A stretch of DNA of 37,180 nucleotides, taken from contig NZ_JAGKSP010000033.1 in the NCBI RefSeq assembly GCF_017942085.1, forward strand, positions 1-37,180, given 5' to 3'. Below are positions 1 through 6,225 of the stretch, in pieces. This stretch comes from Paenibacillus lignilyticus. GTDB lineage: Bacteria; Bacillota; Bacilli; Paenibacillales; Paenibacillaceae. A program made the translations under genes and the position numbers. The notes below the pieces were generated by a model. The model did no database searches and had not been told where the DNA came from. It saw only the letters and a program-made list of their open reading frames with translations. Position 1 is the stretch's first letter. Each line of letters starts with the position of its first letter.

Positions 1-608
1 GGCTGCGTTACGCTGTTTACGAACCGGAAGGAGAAAATAAGCAGCATTAACGATACGAGCGCGAGGGTCCAGAAGCCCATCTTGAGCAGATCATCGCTGC
101 GTTTGATAATTTTGCGGTAGAAGGCATTATAGGTCTTCTGTTCCCCGCTGATCAGCGTCAAAGTCGCTTCCGATATATATTTCGAAATATTGGATGCCTC
201 ATCGAATTTCTTCGCTACCTCATCCTCATTGTTGTCCTTCTGGAACCGGACCGCCAATCCCATCGCTTCCGCCTGACTCTCCAACATATGCTGAAAATTG
301 TCGAGCAGCATGGCATTGTTCGCGTTGCGCAGCCAATTGAGCTCAGATTTGGTGTGCAGCAGTTTATTGCTATCGTCGAAATACTGCTGCAGGCTCTCCT
401 GGGACAGCGAAATCCTGTAATTGTTGAGTGAAGTGAGCGCTTGCTGGCTTTGCTCCGAGGCTTGGTTCATCAACAGATAGCGCTGCAGAATCTCGTTATA
501 TTTCTCCACCGTCCGCTGATTAAATAAATTCATCGACAGCCAGATGACCGCCATGATGATCCAGATTAGAATGGACAGCAGCATCATTTTGTTACGGATC
601 GTGTTCAC
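1..608 (-). CDS. Sensor histidine kinase, N-terminal part (gene runs off the window)
   Basis: This is the first ~202 codons of a membrane sensor. It opens at a GTG (606-608) preceded by GGAGGTGG and overlaps the upstream stop codon as GTGA, so it is translationally coupled to the binding protein gene. A transmembrane helix lies at about residues 8-28. An extracytoplasmic helical region rich in Q, N and E follows (about 30-175), then a second helix at about 180-200 ending at the window edge. This is the usual N-terminal architecture of LytS/YesM-type or other sensor kinases; the HAMP and kinase domains are outside the window, so the kinase assignment is inferred from topology and the adjacent sugar-binding protein. 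It could also be a methyl-accepting chemoreceptor-like protein, but the gene pairing argues for a kinase. Confidence 0.65.
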   Translation of the reverse strand, partial: MNTIRNKMMLLSILIWIIMAVIWLSMNLFNQRTVEKYNEILQRYLLMNQASEQSQQALTSLNNYRISLSQESLQQYFDDSNKLLHTKSELNWLRNANNAMLLDNFQHMLESQAEAMGLAVRFQKDNNEDEVAKKFDEASNISKYISEATLTLISGEQKTYNAFYRKIIKRSDDLLKMGFWTLALVSLMLLIFSFRFVNSVTQ

Positions 609-1588
609 TTCGCCCCACCTCCGTCCGCGGAAGCGGCAACAACGCTAATCGGCGTAAAATAGCGCTTGTTCAGCGGAAGCTGCTCGCTGTCCAGCCAGCG
701 TTTCATCAGATCGACGCTCATCTGCCCCATTTCCTCATAATGCTGGGACAGGCCGGATTCAATCAGTCCTTCTTGGATCAGTTTGACCGTTTGCGGAGAA
801 TTGTCGAACATAAACACGTCATAACCATGCGTTCGCGAGCGGGAATCGCCGGCCTGAACAATGCTTTTCCCGGAGTCGGTCGGAAGTCCGATGAACGCGT
901 TCACCTTCGGATAATGATTCAGAATATCATTGGTTTGGGCATTAGCCTGCACATGCTCGTTGTCCTTGGACGCATAAACCAGTTGAATTCCCTTATATTG
1001 TGCCAGCACCTCTCGCAAACCTTTCTGCCGAAGCTTGTCCGTGTCCGAGCTCTCCATGTTCGTAATGACCCCAATAATCCCCTGCCCGTTCAATGCTTGC
1101 GCAATATGTTTGCCCATGACGATGCCTTCTTGATAATGATCCGAGCCGACATAGGTTTTGCGCAAGCTCCCGGGCGCATCGGAATTGATCATCACAACCG
1201 GAATTCCCCGAAACGTCGCCTTATTAATGATTTGCACAAAATCGGGCCGATCCACGCCTTCAATAATGATGCCATCCACTTTGGAAGCGATTGCAATATC
1301 GACCTGCTTAATGAGCTCCTCGACATTCGAGCGGTATACGCCCCAGAAGTCAATCAACATCCCATGGCTTGCGGCCGCCGAACGAGCGCCCTTCTGGATT
1401 TCATTCATCACATAGCTGCCCTGCTCTTGCGAAATGATGACAATATGCGGAGAAGTCTGGTTGTCCGCGCTCTCCATGTTATCGGACAAATCCAGATCGT
1501 CATTACGATATAACATCAAATATAAAGTAATTGTCAACGCCACCAGGCAGATGGCCACAAAAAGGGTAAAGAAAATAGGTTTTTTCAT
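605..1588 (-). CDS. Membrane-anchored sugar-binding protein (RbsB/LacI-like fold)
   Basis: A 327-residue protein of the periplasmic-binding-protein type 1 family (Peripla_BP_4) that binds sugars such as ribose, xylose or arabinose outside the cell. Residues 4-26 form a single hydrophobic helix with no lipobox cysteine, so it looks anchored by an uncleaved signal anchor. The fold starts near residue 48 (HIVIISQEQG) and contains the typical DGIIIEG, GIPVVMINSD and YVGSDHY segments. I chose the ATG at 1588 because AGGAGA lies 5-6 bases upstream; a GTG ten codons earlier has no ribosome site. No transporter ATPase or permease is adjacent. It overlaps the sensor kinase gene by 4 bases, so its likely job is ligand sensing for that kinase, as in XylFII-LytS-like systems, rather than uptake. 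Confidence 0.85.
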   Translation of the reverse strand: MKKPIFFTLFVAICLVALTITLYLMLYRNDDLDLSDNMESADNQTSPHIVIISQEQGSYVMNEIQKGARSAAASHGMLIDFWGVYRSNVEELIKQVDIAIASKVDGIIIEGVDRPDFVQIINKATFRGIPVVMINSDAPGSLRKTYVGSDHYQEGIVMGKHIAQALNGQGIIGVITNMESSDTDKLRQKGLREVLAQYKGIQLVYASKDNEHVQANAQTNDILNHYPKVNAFIGLPTDSGKSIVQAGDSRSRTHGYDVFMFDNSPQTVKLIQEGLIESGLSQHYEEMGQMSVDLMKRWLDSEQLPLNKRYFTPISVVAASADGGGAK

Positions 1589-1621
1589 ATTTTCTCCTAA
1601 GCAATTAGCGATTTTCACGTA

Positions 1622-1655
1622 ATTCTATCACGATTCATCTATTCTGCACAGTTAT
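1622..1655 (-). promoter_or_regulatory. Possible promoter of the binding protein/kinase operon
   Basis: On the minus strand an extended -10 (TGATAGAAT; core at 1622-1627) sits 34 bases before the chosen start. The -35 match is poor (TGTGCA, 17-base spacer), so the call rests on the extended -10. Confidence 0.35.
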
Positions 1656-1784
1656 CCTCCGAACGGCGTTAATAAAGCGCAATAATGACCGGATACACTC
1701 ATGTTTTCTAATCCGGCGGTAAATGATACAATATGGCAATGAAGACCAAAATTCTTCATCCAAACCACTGAAGGAGTGAACGGA

Positions 1785-2198
1785 ATGTCAGTTGATGCAT
1801 ACCTGAATTTTCAAGGAAATACCCGCGAAGTAATTGAATTTTACGCGGAAGTCTTCAATACCGAAATTACGAATTTGACGACATTCGGCGAAATCCCGCC
1901 GCATCCTGATCATCCGCTGCCTCCGGGCATGGAGAATGGCATCATGCATGCCCGCATGCAAGTACTTGGAAGCAACCTCATGTTCTCGGATACATTCCCG
2001 GGTATGCCTTTTACGATGGGCAACAACATTACCCTTGCAATCGTATCGGATGATGCTGACGAACTTAGACGTATTTACGCGAAACTCAGCGAAGGCGGAT
2101 CCAACAGCATGCCGCTTCAAGAAACGTTCTGGACGAAGCTGTATGGCATTACAACGGATAAATTCGGCATCACATGGCAGTTCAATCAAGGACTGTAA
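1785..2198 (+). CDS. VOC family protein (PhnB/glyoxalase-like)
   Basis: A 137-residue protein of the vicinal oxygen chelate superfamily, PhnB-like branch (also called 3-demethylubiquinone-9 3-methyltransferase-like). It starts with the classic pattern YLNFQGNTREVIEFY, followed by MHARMQVLGSNLMFSD and ends with KFGITWQFNQ. The ATG at 1785 is preceded by AAGGAG with an 8-base gap; the GTG at 1776 overlaps that ribosome site and is rejected. Many members lack a demonstrated activity, so the substrate cannot be stated. It is a single-gene unit with a candidate -10 TACAAT at 1727-1732 and its own terminator. Confidence 0.88.
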   Translation: MSVDAYLNFQGNTREVIEFYAEVFNTEITNLTTFGEIPPHPDHPLPPGMENGIMHARMQVLGSNLMFSDTFPGMPFTMGNNITLAIVSDDADELRRIYAKLSEGGSNSMPLQETFWTKLYGITTDKFGITWQFNQGL

Positions 2199-2210
2199 CT
2201 TCGATAACGG

Positions 2211-2246
2211 AACGGGACAAGCCTCTTGATGGCTGTCCCGTTTTTT
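2211..2246 (+). terminator. Intrinsic terminator after the VOC gene
   Basis: Inverted repeat AACGGGACA / TGTCCCGTT with a 14-base loop, followed by a run of T, 12 bases after the stop codon. Confidence 0.88.
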
Positions 2247-2340
2247 CTATCTTAAATTCGTGCACTCGTCTACCTGACATACACATAATCACCTCTTAGA
2301 TAGATTCATATAGTGTACAAATAGGATGGGAGGATGCATG

Positions 2341-2595
2341 ATGGGAAGAGTTCGCAGCGGAAAGACGATTATCAACATCACCTACAACATTACGATCCAC
2401 AACGATCATCGTCGATTTACCTGGATCCAGAAGGCTCAGAGCGGTGGGCAAATCAACAAGGACGTAGGATTTAACGCCAACCAAGGCGGCCAGAACGCGG
2501 TGAATCGCAGCAAAAACATTCAAAAAGGACCGCGGCCGGACAATGCGACGACCAGCGGACTGAGCGGCGTTTGGTTAAGTAAACTGGTGAAATAA
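2341..2595 (+). CDS. Small orphan protein, 84 aa, unknown function
   Basis: I do not recognise this protein. It is 84 residues, basic and rich in N, Q, G and K, with no membrane segment and no cysteine from the chosen start. It begins MGRVRSGKTIINITYN and has a central patch of small polar residues (QSGGQINKDVGFNANQGG). The ATG at 2341 is preceded by GGGAGG with a 7-base gap; two in-frame ATGs at 2326 and 2338 are less well placed. It has its own terminator, which supports a real monocistronic gene. A CATATAGT element at 2308-2315 resembles a mother-cell sigma-E -10, but the -35 is unconvincing. A spore-associated structural protein is one possibility, based only on size and composition. Confidence 0.6.
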   Translation: MGRVRSGKTIINITYNITIHNDHRRFTWIQKAQSGGQINKDVGFNANQGGQNAVNRSKNIQKGPRPDNATTSGLSGVWLSKLVK

Positions 2596-2603
2596 CAGCG
2601 ATG

Positions 2604-2634
2604 CAGAGCGTCCATAGGGGCGCTTTTTTCTTTG
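2604..2634 (+). terminator. Intrinsic terminator after the small orphan gene
   Basis: Short GC-rich stem AGCGTCC/GGGGCGCT with a run of T (TTTTTTC) about 10 bases after the stop codon. Confidence 0.7.
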
Positions 2635-2660
2635 TTTGGGAGGGATAGCTCATTATTACT

Positions 2661-2753
2661 TTGACACATAGAGTAATCTGTGATAAATTTACTCCATCAG
2701 ATAGAACTATGTCAGATAGAGCACTATGTGGCAGAGTAAATCACAGATCTATT
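2661..2753 (+). promoter_or_regulatory. Promoter and repeat-rich control region of the PadR operon
   Basis: TTGACA at 2661-2666 is followed at 17 bases by TAAATT, a plausible sigma-A promoter. The leader downstream holds two near-identical direct repeats (CAGATAGA followed by CTATGT, at about 2698-2729). The element ATCTGTGAT near 2677 returns as its reverse complement ATCACAGAT near 2739-2748. These are likely regulator-binding sites, and PadR self-control is the simplest guess. Confidence 0.5.
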
Positions 2754-2776
2754 TATTTTGTACAGGAGGACCATAC

Positions 2777-3103
2777 ATGATTCGAAGTGATATCATTCGC
2801 GGACATCTCGATGCGATCATTTTGCGGCTGATTTATGAAGAAGACCGCTATGGCTACGAGATATCCAAAGAAATCAGTTTGCGGACCGGGGATCGTTTTC
2901 AAATCAAGGAAGCCACACTGTATGCGGTTTTTCAAAGGCTGGAGCGTAAAGAGCTGATTGAATCGTACGTTGGCGACATCTCGCACGGCAGCAAGCGGCG
3001 TTATTACAAGATTACGAAGCTCGGCAAGGCTTACTTGAAGGAAACCGTTGAAGAATGGCATGAAATCAAAGAGATCGTTAATATTTTCATGGAGGGATTG
3101 TAG
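2777..3103 (+). CDS. PadR-family transcriptional regulator
   Basis: A 108-residue winged-helix repressor of the short PadR-like type. The N-terminal pattern is DIIRGHLDAIILRLI, then YGYEISKEI, and the wing region is LYAVFQRLERKELI followed by SKRRYYKITKLGKAYL. The ATG at 2777 has AGGAGG 7 bases upstream. The gene is one base from the next gene (stop TAG then G then ATG), so it is cotranscribed with a HAAS-domain membrane protein. This pairing is a common arrangement in Firmicutes in which PadR controls an envelope-stress or drug-responsive membrane protein. The upstream direct repeats are candidate operators. Confidence 0.92.
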   Translation: MIRSDIIRGHLDAIILRLIYEEDRYGYEISKEISLRTGDRFQIKEATLYAVFQRLERKELIESYVGDISHGSKRRYYKITKLGKAYLKETVEEWHEIKEIVNIFMEGL

Positions 3104-3104
3104 G

Positions 3105-3512
3105 ATGAAGAAGATTAGTGCGCATGTTGAGGAATGGTTTCAAGATATACCGGACAGCGAACAGAAGCAATCGATGCAAGAGGAAATTACTCAGAATTTA
3201 GAGGAAAAGGTTTATGATCTGATGCGACGCGGCAAGTCCGAGGAAGATGCGATCAATAAAGCCATCGTGGAGTTCGGCGATATCTCCGATATTAAACTGG
3301 AATTCGGCGCAAGCAGTAAAGATCCCGTTTCGGCACGAAAGCAATATGGCTTGCATTTAGGTTTCTCGCTCTGGGGAAGCGGATTAATCGTAGCCCTTAT
3401 GCTGTTCATCAACGTTTACTACACGCCGAACGCGATTTGGTTTGTATATCCTACATTTGCCGTCGCTTGGTGGCCGCTTGTCATGTTCTACAAGTGGCTC
3501 GGCTGGAAATAA
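3105..3512 (+). CDS. HAAS-domain protein with a C-terminal 2TM unit
   Basis: A 135-residue membrane protein. Residues 1-65 form the acidic helical domain found next to PadR regulators (HAAS or permease-prefix type; EEITQNLEEKVYDL, then SEEDAINKAIVEFGD). Residues 82-131 form two membrane segments with the signature TP-x4-W-x2-YP-x-FA-x2-WWP. That signature occurs four more times in the next protein, so this gene carries one copy of the same module. The ATG at 3105 is preceded by GGAGGG with an 8-base gap. The next gene starts 12 bases downstream. The HAAS part probably signals or docks to a partner at the membrane; the actual function is unknown. Confidence 0.82.
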   Translation: MKKISAHVEEWFQDIPDSEQKQSMQEEITQNLEEKVYDLMRRGKSEEDAINKAIVEFGDISDIKLEFGASSKDPVSARKQYGLHLGFSLWGSGLIVALMLFINVYYTPNAIWFVYPTFAVAWWPLVMFYKWLGWK

Positions 3513-3524
3513 GGAGGTCGCGAA

Positions 3525-4157
3525 ATGACAAGTCCCCGCGTCGCTTTTGCCGTGATGGGCAGTCTGATGAGCATCGCTTTTCTCATTCTTGTCAACCATC
3601 TGACATCGCCCGGCTATCTGTGGGTCATCCACCCCGCTTTCGCCATTATCCAATGGCCGATCGCGATGTACTTTGCTGCTTCCGGCAGGCTTAAAGCCTA
3701 CTCCGCCGTAACCAGCTTGCTGATTATTTTGTACCTCATCGTGGAGAATCTTTCGCAAAGTCCCGAGCATCCGTGGTTCTTGTATCCGGCTTTCGCCATT
3801 ATTTGGTGGCCGATCATCATGTATGCCGGCCGCTTCGCCGGTACGCTTCGCATGGCACTGATCGGCAGCTTCTGCATCATTATTTCGTACGGCGCACTGA
3901 ATTTGCTCCTGTCGCCTCAGTTTCCGTGGATCATCTTCCCTGCTTACGTCGCCCTTTGGTGGCCGATGTCCATTTACTTCAGCCGCAGCCGCAAATGGTT
4001 CGAGTATGCCCTCTGTGCCTCGCTGCTTACCAGCGCTTTGTTCATTGTATTGAACGCCGTTACGTCACCTGACCATATCTGGGCGGTCTATCCTATTTTC
4101 GCCGTTATCTGGTGGCCGCTCAGCATGCATTACTACGCGAAACGCCCTCCTATTTGA
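3525..4157 (+). CDS. Membrane protein of four 51-residue 2TM repeats
   Basis: A 210-residue, strongly hydrophobic protein predicted to span the membrane about eight times. It consists almost wholly of four repeats with an exact 51-residue period. The SP dipeptide occurs at residues 28, 79, 130 and 181, and the (Q/W)WP motif at 43, 94, 145 and 196. Each repeat reads roughly SP-x4-W-x2-(Y/H/F)P-x-(F/Y)-x3-(W/Q)WP-x3-(M/I)-(Y/H). A fifth unit ends the upstream HAAS protein. The ATG follows AAGGAGG. The repeat resembles the short '2TM domain' family of Firmicutes, but I know no member with this regular fourfold duplication. The function is unknown; operon context suggests an envelope role under PadR control. 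Confidence 0.85.
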   Translation: MTSPRVAFAVMGSLMSIAFLILVNHLTSPGYLWVIHPAFAIIQWPIAMYFAASGRLKAYSAVTSLLIILYLIVENLSQSPEHPWFLYPAFAIIWWPIIMYAGRFAGTLRMALIGSFCIIISYGALNLLLSPQFPWIIFPAYVALWWPMSIYFSRSRKWFEYALCASLLTSALFIVLNAVTSPDHIWAVYPIFAVIWWPLSMHYYAKRPPI

Positions 4158-4183
4158 TCGTTTTAGGCGCATGATGCTACAAT
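4154..4183 (+). promoter_or_regulatory. Promoter of the GNAT gene
   Basis: TTGATC (4154-4159), an 18-base spacer and TACAAT (4178-4183). It begins within the last codons of the preceding gene. Confidence 0.6.
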
Positions 4184-4214
4184 GGTATCAAAAACGCGAA
4201 ACGGAGAATTGCAT

Positions 4215-4751
4215 ATGCCATCATACATCATGAAAAATAATCAGGCCAACGCACGTATTCTGGTATCTCAAGCTGTAGCAGCCGATGCCCCTGCCGTCAT
4301 GGAGCTTCTAGTCGGTACGGCTACCTGGCTGAAGAGTAAAGGCTCTACGCAGTGGAGCGCCCTGCTGAGCGGTGACGATCACCATGACGTAACCGGTCAT
4401 ATCGACAAAGGCGAGCTGTTCCTGTTCAAGGATGGCGACGTTCTGGCCGGCATCGTCCTGCTGATGCAAGTTCCCGGCGATTGGGATCATGGCTTATGGG
4501 GCAAGGAAGGTCACGAATCGATCGTCTACCTGCACCGCTTGGCGATCAACCGCGAATACGCGGGCCAAGGCCTCGGAGAGGACATTGTTCGCTGGGCCGA
4601 GGAAGGCGTATCGTTCCCAGGGAAAGATCGCATCCGGCTCGACTGCATCGCAAACAACGCAAAGCTGAACGCCTTCTACAGCGGTCTCGGCTATACCTAC
4701 AAAGGAACTTCGCCGAGCGGATTCTGCTTGTACGAGAAATTTTATAGCTAA
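4215..4751 (+). CDS. GNAT family N-acetyltransferase
   Basis: A 178-residue acetyl-CoA-dependent acyltransferase. The core fold spans residues 15-175. The acetyl-CoA-binding motif A is visible as LHRLAINREYAGQGLGEDI (106-124), and motif B-like residues NAKLNAFYSGLGY (148-160) follow. The acceptor cannot be predicted. The ATG at 4215 has GGAG 8 bases upstream; an in-frame ATG 11 codons earlier (4182) overlaps the -10 element and is rejected. It has its own promoter and terminator and looks monocistronic. Confidence 0.9.
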   Translation: MPSYIMKNNQANARILVSQAVAADAPAVMELLVGTATWLKSKGSTQWSALLSGDDHHDVTGHIDKGELFLFKDGDVLAGIVLLMQVPGDWDHGLWGKEGHESIVYLHRLAINREYAGQGLGEDIVRWAEEGVSFPGKDRIRLDCIANNAKLNAFYSGLGYTYKGTSPSGFCLYEKFYS

Positions 4752-4761
4752 TTAGCAGAGT

Positions 4762-4806
4762 AAAGCTGTCTTAAAAGTGTATATCACTTTTGAGGCAGCT
4801 TTTATT
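4762..4806 (+). terminator. Intrinsic terminator after the GNAT gene
   Basis: Long hairpin: AAAGCTG...CTTAAAAGTG pairs with CACTTTTGAGGCAGCTTTT around a short TATAT loop, ending in a T-rich stretch. Confidence 0.9.
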
Positions 4807-5034
4807 TTGCTCGCGGCGGGCTGGAATCGCCTGGCGTTCCAAGCTAGAACTACCGCAATGCGGTCGATTCGATAAGCCGATTGCTAATCGTTGCAGGATA
4901 GGTATCGTTTCACTCTATCCGGTGGGTAAAGGGTAAGCATGGTTAAATGCTGGTCAAGCTGCAACTTGCCTATGCGATGTGACAGCCTAATGCAGGACTA
5001 GCTTTTCTCGCGTGAACGAACTCCGGAGTACCTT
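4807..5034. other. Non-coding stretch, nothing recognised
   Basis: No open reading frame with a ribosome site and no RNA motif that I recognise. Only small inverted repeats are visible (TGGAA/TTCCA near 4820-4840; ACCGC/GCGGT near 4851-4864). It leads into the repeat region. Confidence 0.6.
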
Positions 5035-5061
5035 ACCTCTACCTCTACCTCTACCTCTACC
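5035..5061. repeat. Hexanucleotide microsatellite (ACCTCT) x 4.5
   Basis: Four perfect ACCTCT units plus ACC, immediately before the palindromic element. Perfect short-period runs of this length are uncommon in this kind of chromosome and are slippage-prone. Confidence 0.9.
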
Positions 5062-5080
5062 AGCTAATTGACGGCATCCG

Positions 5081-5320
5081 AAATTCTAACGAATCGTACA
5101 GGTCTTATTTGCTCCAAAAAGCCCGATTTGGAATTCTAACGAATCCTACAGGTCTTATTTGCTCCAAAACCCCTGCATTTCTGCGTTTTTCTGCTAAATA
5201 AGACCTCTGTGATTCGTTAGAATTTCTTAGGTGCCGATTTCTACGAAATAAGGCTTCTACGATTCGTTAGAGCGTCGAGGACTGGGGTGAAGTTGATCAA
5301 GTTGACTGAGGTAGCTCGGC
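5081..5320. repeat. Palindromic intergenic element, copy A (240 bp)
   Basis: Contains four copies of a ~26-base motif beginning TCTAACGAATC and ending GGTCTTATTT. Two are in forward orientation (from 5085 and 5135) and two are reverse complements (5196-5220 and 5246-5270). The order is forward, forward, reverse, reverse, so the unit can fold into a nested stem of about 190 bp. The centre (about 5163-5192) is unpaired. It matches copy B at a constant offset of 582 bases with about 13 mismatches by eye and no gaps. Confidence 0.88.
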
Positions 5321-5640
5321 ATGGGGGTGCTGTAAAAACAATGGTCAAGCGAATTTGGCGTGAGAATGATATATGGTTACTGTTCAAGCGACTGTTTGGC
5401 GTGGGGCTGCTGCAAAGTTAGTGGTCGAGCGACTATTTGGCGTGGGGATGATGTATGGTTACTGTTCAAGCTACTGCTTGGTGTAGGGCTTCTGCAAAGT
5501 CACTGGTCGGGAGACTGTTTGGCGTGGGGCTGCTGCATAAATACCGGTAAAGAGCCTGCTCGGCGGGGGCTGCTGCAAAGTACTGGTCGAGCGACTGCTT
5601 GGGGCCGGGGAGCGATTACTATCGAAAGATTATCAAGCGA
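5321..5640. repeat. Degenerate ~41-bp tandem array, part 1 (about 7 units)
   Basis: Units read approximately GGGCTGCTGCAAAGT, then TACTGGTCAAGCGACTG, then TTTGGCGTG. Alternate units differ (ATGATGTATGGTTACTGTTC replaces the first half in two), giving a partial 82-bp higher-order period. Open frames here are by-products of the repeat. Confidence 0.8.
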
Positions 5641-5662
5641 CAGCCGAAAGTTCTCGTTCCCT

Positions 5663-5902
5663 AAAATCTAACGAATCGTACAGGTCTTATTTGCCCCAAA
5701 AAGCCCGATTTGGAATTCTAACGCATCCTACAGGTCTTATTTGCTCCAAAACCCCTGCATTTCTGCGTATTTCTGCTAAATAAGACCCCTGTGATTCGTT
5801 AGAATTTTAGAGGTGCCCATTTCTACGAAATAAGGCTTCTACGATTCGTTAGAGCGTCGAGGGCTGGAGTGAAGTTGATAAAGTTGACTGAGATAGCTCG
5901 GC
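5663..5902. repeat. Palindromic intergenic element, copy B (240 bp)
   Basis: Second copy of the element, same orientation, about 95% identical to copy A, with the same four-motif forward/forward/reverse/reverse layout. Several changes fall in the short stretch between the two reverse motifs (about 5805-5818). Confidence 0.88.
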
Positions 5903-6100
5903 GAGGGAGCTGCTCCAAAGTTACTGGTCAAGCGAATGTTTGGCATTGGCAGACTGCTGTAAAATGACTGGCTGAAAGGCTGCTTCGTGGGGGCTGCTGT
6001 CGAGAGGCTGTTTGGCGAGGGATGCTACCTAGTCATTGGCCAAGCGACTGCTCCGCGAGGGGCTGCGGCATAGTCACAGGTCAAGCAACTGTTAAGATAG
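5903..6100. repeat. Degenerate ~41-bp tandem array, part 2 (about 5 units)
   Basis: Continues the same unit after copy B (AGTTACTGGTCAAGCGA near 5918, and related versions near 5965, 6032 and 6075), more diverged than part 1. The array therefore flanks copy B on both sides and copy A on its right side. Confidence 0.75.
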
Positions 6101-6110
6101 CAGGATAAAA

Positions 6111-6160
6111 CGGCAAAAAGGCGGCAAAAGGGTATAACCCTATCGCCACCTTTCCAATTC
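6111..6160 (-). terminator. Intrinsic terminator after the aminopeptidase gene
   Basis: On the minus strand, AAAGGTGGCGATAGGGT pairs with ACCCTTTTGCCGCCTTTTT around a short loop, ending in T residues, about 65 bases past the stop codon. Confidence 0.82.
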
Positions 6161-6225
6161 AAGGTGCTCCCTTCATGACAAGGAACTATCACTCGGATGA
6201 TGGTGCCTAACAGCAAACCGGGCTG

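Noticed and set aside
740..1513. 257-residue plus-strand frame
   Set aside because: Antisense to the sugar-binding protein gene; composition is typical of a shadow frame and it has no ribosome site.
5360..5671. 103-residue open frame inside the 41-bp array
   Set aside because: Its residues simply translate the DNA repeat, it has no ribosome site, and it runs into the palindromic element.
5081..6100. CRISPR-like array
   Set aside because: Unit length is ~41 bp but units are degenerate and contiguous without unique spacers, and no cas genes are present.
6025..6216. 63-residue minus-strand frame at the end of the repeat block
   Set aside because: It crosses the aminopeptidase terminator and the tandem array, with no recognisable domain.
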